This document shows positions 14,089-22,680 of a DNA stretch of 32,827 bases, in pieces. Within the stretch, counting starts at the first letter, position 1; each line of letters opens with the position of its first letter. The notes under the pieces are model-generated. The model was not told where the DNA came from. It saw only the letters and a program-made list of their open reading frames with translations, and did not search any database. The stretch is from positions 1 to 32,827 of the forward strand of contig USFD01000030.1 of the NCBI GenBank assembly GCA_900553885.1, in the 5' to 3' direction. The translations under genes and the position numbers were made by a program. The stretch is from an uncultured Ruminococcus sp. Lineage in GTDB: Bacteria > Bacillota > Clostridia > Lachnospirales > Lachnospiraceae.

Positions 14089-14131
14089 GAATTGCACCCG
14101 GAGACTACTCCGTACAGGCAGTTCTTTTTTT
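14089..14131 (+). terminator. Rho-independent terminator after the SSB gene
   Basis: GAATTGC pairs with GCAGTTC and an inner CGGAG pairs with CTCCG, followed by TTTTTTTG. It would make SSB expression higher than that of the genes behind it. Confidence 0.75.
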
Positions 14132-14144
14132 GTGTCCGCACAGG

Positions 14145-14179
14145 ATCCAGGAGAGCGCCGAGCATCGGCTCTCCTGGAT
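14145..14179 (+). other. Strong hairpin between the SSB terminator and the next gene
   Basis: ATCCAGGAGA and TCTCCTGGAT form a 10-base outer stem, with an inner GCCGA/TCGGC stem, a GC bulge and a three-base loop. There is no T-tract. It lies 38 bases before the next start and may be an RNA processing or stability element. Confidence 0.6.
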
Positions 14180-14216
14180 GCGGCACAGCAAGTTTAGGAA
14201 GAAAGGAAGAATTTAC

Positions 14217-14987
14217 ATGAAAGCAAAGAAAACCAGAACGATCAAAATGACGTTACAGATCACCGTATTGTGCCTGTTTGCAGCGGCATTTCTGCTTCCA
14301 ATGGGAGGCAAGTCCTATCTGATGACTGGCATCGCTGCTGCAGGAGTCATCGTTTCCCTGGCAATCCTTATCATCCCTCCGCTTGCTTCCGGACTCCGGA
14401 AATTGAGGTTTCCGGCTGGAAGGGCAACGGATACAGGAAACGGGAACTCAGATCTGGAAACCATCCTGATCCGGCAGATCAGCTACCAGATTACAGACAC
14501 ACTTCAGTCTGCTTTTCCGGAAGCCACCTGGGAATTTGCAGAACCCCTGCGTCTTTCCCACCTGCTGGATGGCGATGCGATCCGCTTATCTACCAGAAAC
14601 ACCGGTAATCATAACTTTGCAGAGGTGTCTATGGATGAATACGGCAGCCTGCATCTTCAGATGCTGACTGTTTCTGCGTTAAAGCGGAGAGGCGACAAAT
14701 CCGCATCCCCGGATACGCCAAAGGTTGATCCTGCGTCCTGGTACTCCCTGATCGGGAAACCATTCCTTGTGGAAATGATCGGGAATTTACAGGCAAAAGG
14801 ACACCAGAAGCTGTTCATTGGAGAACAGGGGGACGTTTATATCCTCAATGGGAAGGAGCCGGAAGTAAAAGGCAAGCTGGAGCATTTCCCGCCCAAAGCC
14901 TACTGGCCTGCACTCCTGCAGGTATTTGCCGATGATGAACTGGAAGCGGCAGAGACGGAAAACGCAGTAGAGATCACCTGGGCATAA
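14217..14987 (+). CDS. Membrane protein of unknown function
   Basis: The protein has 256 residues. A basic N-terminus (MKAKKTRTIK) is followed by two membrane helices (about 11-29 and 34-56) and a soluble domain of about 190 residues. The domain has no motif I recognise; it contains HNFAEVSMDEYGSLHLQML and GHQKLFIGEQGDVYILNGKEPE and ends acidic. By the positive-inside rule both ends face the cytoplasm. The start has AAGGAAG 9 bases upstream. It lies 15 bases before the AAA+ gene and probably shares its transcript, so it may anchor that ATPase complex at the membrane. That role is inference from position only. Confidence 0.7.
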   Translation: MKAKKTRTIKMTLQITVLCLFAAAFLLPMGGKSYLMTGIAAAGVIVSLAILIIPPLASGLRKLRFPAGRATDTGNGNSDLETILIRQISYQITDTLQSAFPEATWEFAEPLRLSHLLDGDAIRLSTRNTGNHNFAEVSMDEYGSLHLQMLTVSALKRRGDKSASPDTPKVDPASWYSLIGKPFLVEMIGNLQAKGHQKLFIGEQGDVYILNGKEPEVKGKLEHFPPKAYWPALLQVFADDELEAAETENAVEITWA

Positions 14988-15002
14988 GGAGGAAAAGCAA
15001 CG

Positions 15003-16817
15003 ATGGCAAGTGGAAAATTAGTGGAGAGCTGGACCTTCCAGCGCACGCTCCCAGAACCTTTCAAAGACTATACGGATGACGCCGTGTTTAAGAATATCGC
15101 ATCCAAATACTGTACCCAGCCGCAGAAGAGAAGCACCCTCCATGCGGCTACGCTGCAGGCCGTCCTGACCTATATGGAACTGGAGGAGCCCACAGGCGGG
15201 AAGTCGGCAGAAGAACTGGGGGCAATCGGGAGCCAGACCAATACCTATACGGTGGCAGAGTATCCCAGTCGTACCGGAGAACTTCATGTAGTGGTCTATA
15301 ACCCCGCAAACGGGAAATTTACCGCCGGGAAGTATACGGTGCCGCCGGATACGGAAAATACACCGGAAAAATATGTATTCAAAGATTCCGAAAACACTGG
15401 GGCGGCATTGTTATTCGCCCTGATGCCTACGTTTCTTTCCGATGAGGAGTTCAATGAGAAATACCAGCAGTTGAAAGAATACCGTGCAGCCGGTTATCCG
15501 GACATGGATGAGGCGGCAGAAACGGCGGCTGTCCTTTGTGACAATGCTTACCGCCGGATCCGATACAGTGACACGCTCGCAACGGGAGGGATCCGCACGG
15601 ATATTGCTGCCAATGGTGTCATACCGCTGCTGAAGCCGCTGGCCCTTCAATCTGGAGTCTATGCGCCTACGGAAATCATCCACGGGGCTTTCCAGGTCCT
15701 TAAGCTCAGCAACACCTTCAAGAAGAAAGCGGAAGTCATAGCGAAAGCAGATTTCATGGGACAGTATGTCTTATCCCCTGCACGTGTGCTGACGCCGGAG
15801 GAGGAACTGACCGTCCCGGTACTGCCGGATTGGTATATCATTCCGAGGGAAGTCAAACGGATCTGTGAACACGCAAAAGTCACTACGGACACGGTACAGC
15901 CCATGCGGAACTTTCTTCTGCGTGGCCCTGCCGGTACGGGAAAAACGGAAGGAGCCAAAGCAATCGCTTCCGGGCTTCATCTTCCCTACCGATGCCTGAC
16001 CTGTTCCGCAAATACAGAGGTATTCGATCTGCTTGGACAGATCCTGCCGGATGTGGACGGGAAACGCACTGCCCTGGAGCGGCAGTATCCGTCTTTTCAG
16101 GATATCATGCTGGATCCGGCAAGCGCTTATGAAAAGCTGACCGGAACCTACGATGAAAATGTTACAGAAGACCAGGTCTACAAGCAGCTTATTGATACCA
16201 TTTTTGATGAAATGCACGAATACTACGCCTCCAAAACCAGCCAACAGAATTTCCGCTATGTGGATACGCCGCTGGTGGAAGCAATACGGAACGGATACCT
16301 GATTGAAATTCAGGAGCCGACGGTCATTGCAAATCCCGGTGTGCTGGTGGGATTAAACTCCCTGATGGATCGATGCAACAGTGTGTTCCTCCCCAACGGA
16401 GAGACGGTACAGCGGCATCCGGATATGGTGATTGTCGTAACAACCAACAATGACTATGCAGGCTGCAAGCCCTTAAACCAGTCCGTAATCTCCCGTATGA
16501 GTATGCTCATCGACCTGATGGAGCCGGATGAGGAGACACTGGTGGAGCGGGTGCTTGGCGTTACCGGCTGCAAAGAGAAAAAGACCGTTCAGACAATGGC
16601 ACGGATCGTCCACTCCATCTCGGAATATTGTCGGGAAAACCTGATCACAGATGGATGCTGCGGTGTCCGGGAACTGATTTCCTGGGTGCAGTCCTATATG
16701 GTCTGCGGTGATATCCGGGAGTCTGCCCATTACACCATCCTGCCTTCCGCTACGGCAGATGCGATCAGCCGCGCGGAGGTTGAGGAAAGCTGTCTGGATA
16801 CGGTCCTGCCGGCCTGA
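15003..16817 (+). CDS. AAA+ ATPase of MoxR/CobS type
   Basis: The protein has 604 residues. About 295 N-terminal residues of unknown fold precede a AAA+ module: Walker A GPAGTGKTE (308-316), a Walker B-like segment YLIEIQEPT (432-440), sensor 1 VIVVTTNNDY (476-485) and a probable arginine finger in ISRMSM (496-501). A helical lid follows. Walker B has Gln-Glu where the family usually has Asp-Glu. MoxR and CobS proteins act with a VWA partner to remodel or load metal into target proteins, and such a partner is encoded two genes downstream. The start has AGGAGG 10 bases upstream. The target is unknown. A role in cobalamin synthesis is unlikely because no chelatase genes are nearby. Confidence 0.85.
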   Translation: MASGKLVESWTFQRTLPEPFKDYTDDAVFKNIASKYCTQPQKRSTLHAATLQAVLTYMELEEPTGGKSAEELGAIGSQTNTYTVAEYPSRTGELHVVVYNPANGKFTAGKYTVPPDTENTPEKYVFKDSENTGAALLFALMPTFLSDEEFNEKYQQLKEYRAAGYPDMDEAAETAAVLCDNAYRRIRYSDTLATGGIRTDIAANGVIPLLKPLALQSGVYAPTEIIHGAFQVLKLSNTFKKKAEVIAKADFMGQYVLSPARVLTPEEELTVPVLPDWYIIPREVKRICEHAKVTTDTVQPMRNFLLRGPAGTGKTEGAKAIASGLHLPYRCLTCSANTEVFDLLGQILPDVDGKRTALERQYPSFQDIMLDPASAYEKLTGTYDENVTEDQVYKQLIDTIFDEMHEYYASKTSQQNFRYVDTPLVEAIRNGYLIEIQEPTVIANPGVLVGLNSLMDRCNSVFLPNGETVQRHPDMVIVVTTNNDYAGCKPLNQSVISRMSMLIDLMEPDEETLVERVLGVTGCKEKKTVQTMARIVHSISEYCRENLITDGCCGVRELISWVQSYMVCGDIRESAHYTILPSATADAISRAEVEESCLDTVLPA

Positions 16818-16836
16818 AAAGAAAGAAGGCGATCCA

Positions 16837-17088
16837 GTGGGTAAAACGCCTCTTACAGAACCAGAAATGTATGCACTTCTTGCAAAAAACCTGTCCTACT
16901 TACGCAAATCTCAGGGCGGGCTTTCCCAAAAAGCGGTGGCACGGATTTTACACCTGCCGCCAAAAACCATTATGAATTACGAAAACTGCAGGGCCACTCC
17001 GCTTGCCTATGCTGTCCTGAAACTGGCAGATTATTACGGCTGCTCCGTGGAAGACCTGCTGACAAAAAATTTCACAGAAAGGAAATAG
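16837..17088 (+). CDS. Small XRE-type helix-turn-helix regulator
   Basis: The protein has 83 residues and is almost entirely a Cro/C1-type domain: LAKNLSYLRKSQGGLSQKAVARILHLPPKTIMNYENCRATPLAYAVLKLADYYGCSVEDLL. I chose the GTG at 16837, 20 bases after the AAA+ gene, because AGAAGG precedes it; an ATG ten codons later is the alternative. It sits between the AAA+ and VWA genes and probably controls this operon or the host state of the element. Confidence 0.72.
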   Translation: MGKTPLTEPEMYALLAKNLSYLRKSQGGLSQKAVARILHLPPKTIMNYENCRATPLAYAVLKLADYYGCSVEDLLTKNFTERK

Positions 17089-17092
17089 AATT

Positions 17093-19210
17093 TTGAACAG
17101 CAACCAGAAAAAATTAAAGCAGATGATTCGGGAAGAGGAATCTTCCATTACCGATCAGGAATTTTTTACGTCCTCCGCCTTCCATCAGTATCTGACCTCC
17201 CAGACACGTGCTGCTACCGGGCGTTACTGCTACGGTCTGCAGGCACTAATTTCCTGGGACGAATCTGATGGTGCGGCACTGGCTTACACAGACTCTTATA
17301 AGATCTACCTGAATGCGGCAAACCGTGTTACCCAGAGCTTTCCGTCCCGCTTCCTGCGGGCGCTGAGCCTGGTAGGGATGACCGGACATGAGACGGCTCA
17401 TCTTTTGTTTACGGATTTCACTACCCGGAACCTCTACCTGACAAACCTGGGGAACGGCTCTTTTTACCCGGAAGATCCTTCCGTGGAACTGCCGGCTTAT
17501 CAGAAAAACCAGGCGGAGATCCTGGACGCCCTGCAGGAAAAAGACAAGGCCGTATCTCTGACCTTGCAGACCTGTGCGGCTTCTCTTCAGAACATCCTGG
17601 AAGACATCTATATTGAAGCGAGGATGTGTGCTGCCTTTCCCGGCAGCTTCCGAAAGGGCATCCAGCTCAATAACCTGCGGATGCTGGAGCAGATCCCGGA
17701 TCTTCACGAACAGCTCAGCCGGGACTACCAGCCGTTTACGATTGCAACCAACCTGCTTCTGGCTTATTGCCGGTCCGGCACCATCAGTAACCGCTTCCAC
17801 AGCGACAGCGAATATCTGGATGTGCTGACCGATGGCATGGAGAATATCGACACGGCGTTGGAGGCACCATCAATTAAGGAGCGGCTGACTGCGACAAACT
17901 GTCTGCTTGTCCTGTTCTGGGACTTTATCAAACCGCTGGTAGAAGAAATGCGGGAGAAGCTGGAACACCAGGATGAAACGGAAGCAACAGAGGAGCTTCA
18001 GGATCTTCTGGATCAGCAGATTGCAGGCGGCACGCCCATTCCTCTGGGAAAAGGTGGTGGAGAGGTAAAAAATATCCCTTCCGCCAAAGGAGGCGCAAGC
18101 ACCGATCCGCAAGACGCAGATTTCTTTTCTTCCAAAGGCCGTCAGGAAAGCCTGAAGGAAGCGGAAAAAGTGATGGCGGAGGAAGGCGGGCGGATTGCCC
18201 TTGCCAAAACCAGCGCTATTTTAGACGGCAATGATCCGGGCGTAACCTACGCATCCCAGTATGCCGGCACCGGCTATGAGGATGCGGCATCAGATATTGC
18301 CCGTGTCTTAAATGAAGCCGCAACAGAAAAAGCGCAGGCAGCCTATGAACAGCAGCTGACAGAAGAATTACAGAAAGCAGCAAATGATATCCATTACGGA
18401 AATGCCCATGCCGGTATCCATGTGACCATTCATCGGGTACAGGACATCCCAGACCGGCTGATCCGGCAGTATGAGGAAGTTGCACCTCCTCTTCTCAGGG
18501 CTTCCAAGCGCCTGCAGAGTTCCATACTGCCCCTCTTAAAAGAGGAGGCGGAAGGCGGAAAGCAGAAGAACCTTCTGTATGGACGGCGGCTGGATATGCG
18601 CTCCTTCCATCACCAGGACGGTTCTTTCTTCATCCGAACCAGGCTCCCAACCGATGAACAGCGGCTGGCAGTAGGGCTCCTGATTGACGAAAGCGGATCT
18701 ATGGGCTGGGGTGACCGTATCACTCACGCCAGAAAGACAGCCATTGTCCTTTATGACTTCTGTGTCAGCCTGGGGATCCCGGTGACCATCTATGGCCATT
18801 CCACGGATTACCGGGGCGTAGCCCTCTATTCCTATGCGGAGTTTAACTCTGTGGACGAGAATGACCGCTACCGGCTGATGGATATGATAGACCGCAACGG
18901 CAACAGGGACGGCGCAGCGCTCCGCTTTGTTGCAGAGCATCTGGCGAAAAGACCGGAGAACCGGAAACTTCTGATCCTGATCTCCGACGGTCAGCCAGCC
19001 GATACCGGTTATCGCGGCACGGAGGCAGAGGCGGACCTGCGGGGAATCAAGAAGGAATACGCCAGACAGAATATTGTTCTGTTTGCGGCAGCCATTGGAG
19101 AGGACAAGGATGCCATCCAGCGCATCTATCAGGAAGGGTTTCTGGACATTACCCGTCTGGATGACCTGCCGAAAAACCTGACGCTCCTCGTTAAACAGTA
19201 CCTCAAATAA
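17093..19210 (+). CDS. HExxH metallopeptidase-like protein with C-terminal VWA domain
   Basis: The protein has 705 residues. The N-terminal half has GHETAH (98-103), an HExxH zinc motif, with acidic residues in LEDIYIEARM (169-178) as possible further ligands. A Lys/Glu-rich middle follows. The VWA domain near 525-705 has a MIDAS motif DESGS (532-536), a later Thr/Ser region, and ISDGQPAD. The layout recalls the DUF2201-type metallopeptidase-VWA proteins and CobT, which work with MoxR/CobS ATPases. The start is TTG at 17093 with AAAGGAAA upstream. With the AAA+ gene it probably forms a metal-dependent remodelling or proteolytic complex. The substrate is unknown and catalytic activity is untested. 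Confidence 0.8.
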   Translation: MNSNQKKLKQMIREEESSITDQEFFTSSAFHQYLTSQTRAATGRYCYGLQALISWDESDGAALAYTDSYKIYLNAANRVTQSFPSRFLRALSLVGMTGHETAHLLFTDFTTRNLYLTNLGNGSFYPEDPSVELPAYQKNQAEILDALQEKDKAVSLTLQTCAASLQNILEDIYIEARMCAAFPGSFRKGIQLNNLRMLEQIPDLHEQLSRDYQPFTIATNLLLAYCRSGTISNRFHSDSEYLDVLTDGMENIDTALEAPSIKERLTATNCLLVLFWDFIKPLVEEMREKLEHQDETEATEELQDLLDQQIAGGTPIPLGKGGGEVKNIPSAKGGASTDPQDADFFSSKGRQESLKEAEKVMAEEGGRIALAKTSAILDGNDPGVTYASQYAGTGYEDAASDIARVLNEAATEKAQAAYEQQLTEELQKAANDIHYGNAHAGIHVTIHRVQDIPDRLIRQYEEVAPPLLRASKRLQSSILPLLKEEAEGGKQKNLLYGRRLDMRSFHHQDGSFFIRTRLPTDEQRLAVGLLIDESGSMGWGDRITHARKTAIVLYDFCVSLGIPVTIYGHSTDYRGVALYSYAEFNSVDENDRYRLMDMIDRNGNRDGAALRFVAEHLAKRPENRKLLILISDGQPADTGYRGTEAEADLRGIKKEYARQNIVLFAAAIGEDKDAIQRIYQEGFLDITRLDDLPKNLTLLVKQYLK

Positions 19211-19233
19211 ATCATAGAAAGAAGGGATAACTT

Positions 19234-19920
19234 ATGAGCCAGTCTTATCAGAATCTGGCATCGGACCAGATCTGTAAGGTCCAGAATGACAAAAAACTGA
19301 TTTCTTTTCATGACCGGCTGCGGGCCGCTTTGCCTGGCAGCTATGCACAGATACACGCCAAGGGAGAGTTCTCAGAGAACAACCATAAGGTTCACTCGCT
19401 CATCGGCGTATCTATCCAGGATTATTCCAACGGCACCGGGGAACGCAATATCATCACCCGGTTCCATTTAAGCCCGGAGCAGGTGCAGTTTTTCCTCACC
19501 CGTCTTACCGCAGGCTTTCAGGAATTTGAATGGAGTATCAGCAAGATCTTTGGGGAACCCGACCAGTACGGGTACTCCACCGCACAGCAGTTTTCCATTT
19601 CCAGGCACGCTCGGGCATCCGACGGCAGGGAAATGAAGAACCCGTGGCGGATCCAGATCATAAACGGAAGGGGGATCAAAGTACAGAATCGAAACGGCGG
19701 CTCCTATATGCAGTCGGGCAGCTTCCAGATGGACAAATCTGCCTTTATCCAGCTCACGGACATGGATCTCTACCTGCTCTTAAAGCGGGTGGATGCCTAT
19801 GTGACCGAGTGGGAGCGCTGCATTGCCCCGCCGCTGATCTCAAACGGGAAAGAGATGCTCGCAAATCAGCAGGCCCAGCGCCAGCAGATGCAGCGGCAGC
19901 CTTACCCATACGCAGCATAG
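19234..19920 (+). CDS. Conserved mobile-element protein of unknown function
   Basis: The protein has 228 residues, mainly mixed alpha/beta, with a Gln-rich tail QQAQRQQMQRQPYPYAA. Noticeable segments are LIGVSIQDYSNGTGERNIITRFHLSPEQVQFFLTRL and WRIQIINGRGIKVQNRNGG. There are no membrane helices and no catalytic motif that I recognise. The start has AAGGG 8 bases upstream. It follows the VWA gene by 23 bases in the same operon. The Gln-rich tail and basic beta-strands would fit a nucleic-acid-binding accessory protein, but this is a guess. Confidence 0.65.
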   Translation: MSQSYQNLASDQICKVQNDKKLISFHDRLRAALPGSYAQIHAKGEFSENNHKVHSLIGVSIQDYSNGTGERNIITRFHLSPEQVQFFLTRLTAGFQEFEWSISKIFGEPDQYGYSTAQQFSISRHARASDGREMKNPWRIQIINGRGIKVQNRNGGSYMQSGSFQMDKSAFIQLTDMDLYLLLKRVDAYVTEWERCIAPPLISNGKEMLANQQAQRQQMQRQPYPYAA

Positions 19921-20003
19921 AAAAACACGATACAGCCGTACAGGAAAGGAAGCGGAAGCCCCGCTTCTTTTTCTGTTCCGGCGTAAAAGAAAGGACGGTT
20001 TTT

Positions 20004-20531
20004 ATGAGTATTGCCGTGATACGAAACATGGATACCCAGGGGCGCATCATCATCCCTGCGGATATCCGCAAAGAAACAGGCATCCGCAGCGGCAGCACCC
20101 TGGAGATTGCCACGGACGGGACAACCATCCGCATCCGGAAGTGTACGCCCCGGAATACCGGTTCCAAAGAACTTCGGGATTTCCTGGAGCCTCTCTATAA
20201 GAACATCCGCTGCGGGCTTGCCATCAGCAGCACTGACTGCATCCTGGCATCCAAAGGCTTCTATCTGCCAGAAGGCGCACAGATTACAGAGGAACTGCGC
20301 TCTTTTATCGAAGAGAGCAAAGAAATGTTTTCTCAATCGGGCCTCTGCCCGCCGGTTCCCGACTGCTCCCGGAAGGTTGCCGCACTGTTTCCGGTCACTT
20401 TAGCTTTGGCTTCTAAAAAAGCAGCGCTATTGCTGATCCCGGAGCCAGGACGGTGCTTATCGGGCGCCGAGTGTAACTGCACACGCCTGATAGCAAACAT
20501 GATTACCCGGAAATACAAACCGAACGAATAG
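20004..20531 (+). CDS. SpoVT/AbrB-family transcriptional regulator
   Basis: The protein has 175 residues. The N-terminal ~50 residues are an AbrB-type swapped-hairpin DNA-binding domain (NMDTQGRIIIPADIRKETGIRSGSTLEIATDG). The rest resembles the GAF-like C-terminal domain of SpoVT (CGLAISSTDCILASKGFYLP, then VTLALASKKAALLLIPEPG). SpoVT and AbrB control transition-state and sporulation genes in Firmicutes, so the element may read or alter the host's growth phase. The start at 20004 has AAGGAC 8 bases upstream; an overlapping longer frame begins inside the previous gene and has no ribosome site. The sigma factor gene follows after 15 bases. Confidence 0.83.
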   Translation: MSIAVIRNMDTQGRIIIPADIRKETGIRSGSTLEIATDGTTIRIRKCTPRNTGSKELRDFLEPLYKNIRCGLAISSTDCILASKGFYLPEGAQITEELRSFIEESKEMFSQSGLCPPVPDCSRKVAALFPVTLALASKKAALLLIPEPGRCLSGAECNCTRLIANMITRKYKPNE

Positions 20532-20546
20532 AAAGGACGAATGATT

Positions 20547-21089
20547 ATGAAAGCATTGCACCCATTAACAGATGAACAGAGAATTTTCGCAGAGAAGCAC
20601 CATGATTTTATCTATCAGTATCTGAACGGACGCCACCTGAATATCGAGGATTACTACGATACCGCTGTCTTTGGCTATCTGAAAGCCGTACAGGATTATC
20701 TGGAGAAACCGGAACTTCAGCAGTACCGTTTTTCCACCATTGCCCGCATCGCCATGCGGGATGCACTGGCAGCGGAATGGAAGAAACAGAGCCGTCCCAT
20801 GCGCCGGGCTTATCTGGAGGAGTACCAGGAAGATACTTCTGACCTGGACGTTTTCCTTCCTGTCCGGCAGGAACGTCTGGCAGAGGCAATGGATGACCGG
20901 AACCGCCTGCTGGCGCTTCTGGCTTATCTGACGCCGAAGGAGCGCCAGGTAGTCCATCTGCAGGCGGACGGCTACACCTACCACGAAATTGCCGAGATCT
21001 GTAATATTACATCCCACGGGGTACACAGCCGGTTCTACCGCCTCCGCAGAAAAGTGCGGAGTCTGGATGGAATGGAGGGATCCTTATGA
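20547..21089 (+). CDS. RNA polymerase sigma factor (sigma-70 family)
   Basis: The protein has 180 residues. A region-2-like segment (FAEKHHDFIYQYLNGRHLNIEDYYDTAVFGYLKAVQDYL, then YRFSTIARIAMRDAL) and a region 4 helix-turn-helix (LTPKERQVVHLQADGYTYHEIAEICNITSHGVHSRFYRLRRKV) are clear. There is no anti-sigma gene. The start is taken as the second ATG, since AAAGGA lies about 8 bases before it but only 2-3 before the first. It overlaps the methyltransferase gene by 4 bases. A sigma factor carried by the element could direct transcription of its transfer or maintenance genes. A DNA-binding regulator without sigma activity is the alternative. Confidence 0.82.
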   Translation: MKALHPLTDEQRIFAEKHHDFIYQYLNGRHLNIEDYYDTAVFGYLKAVQDYLEKPELQQYRFSTIARIAMRDALAAEWKKQSRPMRRAYLEEYQEDTSDLDVFLPVRQERLAEAMDDRNRLLALLAYLTPKERQVVHLQADGYTYHEIAEICNITSHGVHSRFYRLRRKVRSLDGMEGSL

Positions 21090-22144
21090 ATGACTGGCAG
21101 ATCACCCGTGCCGCCCAGCTTCTGGAAGCGGAATTTGGCCCAGACTGGCGAACCGTCGCCGGGATGCTTGGCACGGAAGGCTTACGGAAACGGGTTGGCA
21201 AGGAACTGACTTCCTTTTTAGCTTTCCCAGATAGAGGAGACGGCGGTAACAACCGGTGGCGTGGAAACTGTTCCCCGGAAGTGGTCGCCTCCATCCTGAA
21301 ATACGTCCTGGACTGCAAGCAGTATGAAGGCAAGGATACCAGCCGGTTCACCCTGCTGGATCCGATGAGCGGCTCCGGCACTTCCAAAGCTGCCGCTGAC
21401 CGCTTCCAGGTGCGTTCCCTGTTATACGATTTAAACCCTGCGCCCGCCTTTGGGCGCGGGAACTGGAACGCCCTGCGGGATGATGTGGAGGATTCAGCGG
21501 ATCTGATCTTTTTTCATCCGCCCTACCACAGCATGATCGTCTACTCCGGAAATGTGTGGGGAAATGCCCCGCACCCGGATGACCTGTCCCGTTGTGCAAG
21601 CTATGAGGAATTTCTGGATAAGCTGAATTACTGTATCCGCAAATTCTTCCTGGCGCTCAGAAAAGACGGCAGGCTGGCAGTGCTGGTGGGCGATATCCGC
21701 ATGAACGGAAGGTTTTACAGTATGCAGAATGACCTGATGCGGATGGGGGATTTCGAGTCCTTTCTGGTAAAAGGGCAGTTCAACTGCACCTCCGATACCA
21801 GGAGATACCGGAAACCGTTCATCCCCATTGTGACAGAATATCTGCTGCTTCTGAAAAAGGCAGACGCCCTGCTGGTGCCTTTCAGTGTCCGGCAGACTGG
21901 AGCCTTTTCCGTAGCAGACACGGATCTGAACATCCTGACCTGGCATCACCTGATCCGGATGACGATGGAAAGCGCCGGCGGCACCCTGTCATTAAGTGAG
22001 CTGTATCTGCGTCTCGGAACCCATCCGAAGGCCCAGGCAAACCCACACTATGAGGCACGGATCCGGGCAACTATCTACGAACACCCGGAAGAATATGTCT
22101 TCGTTGCAAGGGGCTGTTACCAGCTCAGTTATCAGGTCGCATAG
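21086..22144 (+). CDS. Orphan DNA methyltransferase (N6-A or N4-C type)
   Basis: The protein has 352 residues. SAM-binding motif I is DPMSGSGT (92-99) and catalytic motif IV is HPPY (144-147). The order I then IV, about 50 residues apart, excludes the beta class. An N-terminal helical region carries RWRGNCSP. The C-terminal ~60 residues (LSLSELYLRLGTHPKAQANPHYEARIRATI) resemble a small winged-helix module seen in phage and plasmid methyltransferases. No restriction gene is adjacent, so it probably protects the element from host restriction or marks its origin. It is coupled to the sigma gene by ATGA. The base specificity cannot be read from the sequence. Confidence 0.82.
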   Translation: MNDWQITRAAQLLEAEFGPDWRTVAGMLGTEGLRKRVGKELTSFLAFPDRGDGGNNRWRGNCSPEVVASILKYVLDCKQYEGKDTSRFTLLDPMSGSGTSKAAADRFQVRSLLYDLNPAPAFGRGNWNALRDDVEDSADLIFFHPPYHSMIVYSGNVWGNAPHPDDLSRCASYEEFLDKLNYCIRKFFLALRKDGRLAVLVGDIRMNGRFYSMQNDLMRMGDFESFLVKGQFNCTSDTRRYRKPFIPIVTEYLLLLKKADALLVPFSVRQTGAFSVADTDLNILTWHHLIRMTMESAGGTLSLSELYLRLGTHPKAQANPHYEARIRATIYEHPEEYVFVARGCYQLSYQVA

Positions 22145-22158
22145 AAAGAAGGAATAAC

Positions 22159-22665
22159 ATGACGAAAGGTAAAAGAACACGGCCATGGTTACAACTCTTG
22201 GCTGTCCTGTATCTGAAAATGCAGGAACGCCCTGCTGATCCATCGGAAGGGCAAATGGATGTGTTCTCCATAGACGGTTTTCATTTTCTGGTCAACGGCA
22301 GATCCATACCCATTGATTTCAATGCGTATGCGGTCACAGTCATAGAAGAGAGCCGTGATGGATGCTTCCGCACCCTTTTGCTCCAGTATGTATCCGGAGA
22401 CGGCCCGTATTTCTCGGAATACCAGACATCGGAAGTTTATGATGATCTCTGGGCCGAGGACGGGCTTTTACCGGAGGATATCACAACAGAATTTTTATCC
22501 CGTGCGGACTGTGTAGAGGAGGTTGCCCTCGCCTATGGCAAGGATAACTATGATATTTGCGAATTTGCAGTCAGAGAAATCAAACTGTATGACGGGCTGA
22601 AGGAATACGTACTTCCAGAGTCCGCCATCCAGCATACGAAACTGCAGATAAATCCGATGTGTTAA
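22159..22665 (+). CDS. Hypothetical protein of the mobile-element operon
   Basis: The protein has 168 residues. A basic N-terminus (MTKGKRTRPWLQLLAVLYLKMQ) is followed by an acidic alpha/beta region with FSIDGFHFLVNGRSIPIDFNAYAVTVIEES and YFSEYQTSEVYDDLWAEDGLLPEDI. There are no membrane helices and I recognise no family. The start has AAGGAA 6 bases upstream. The high acidic content would suit an inhibitor or DNA-mimic protein, as small acidic proteins on mobile elements sometimes are. That is speculation. Confidence 0.6.
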   Translation: MTKGKRTRPWLQLLAVLYLKMQERPADPSEGQMDVFSIDGFHFLVNGRSIPIDFNAYAVTVIEESRDGCFRTLLLQYVSGDGPYFSEYQTSEVYDDLWAEDGLLPEDITTEFLSRADCVEEVALAYGKDNYDICEFAVREIKLYDGLKEYVLPESAIQHTKLQINPMC

Positions 22666-22680
22666 GGAGTGTGATGATTT

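Noticed and set aside
13420..14097. 225-codon minus-strand frame opposite the SSB gene
   Set aside because: It arises from the repetitive Gly/Pro/Gln-rich coding sequence. There is no ribosome site and no domain.
15003..19210. Cobaltochelatase CobS/CobT for cobalamin synthesis
   Set aside because: The AAA+ and VWA domains resemble these proteins, but no CobN or other cobalamin genes are nearby. The HExxH motif and mobile-element context point elsewhere.
19530..20003. In-frame upstream extension of the SpoVT-like gene
   Set aside because: It overlaps the end of the 228-residue gene in another frame, lacks a ribosome site, and the AbrB domain begins at the ATG at 20004 behind AAGGAC.
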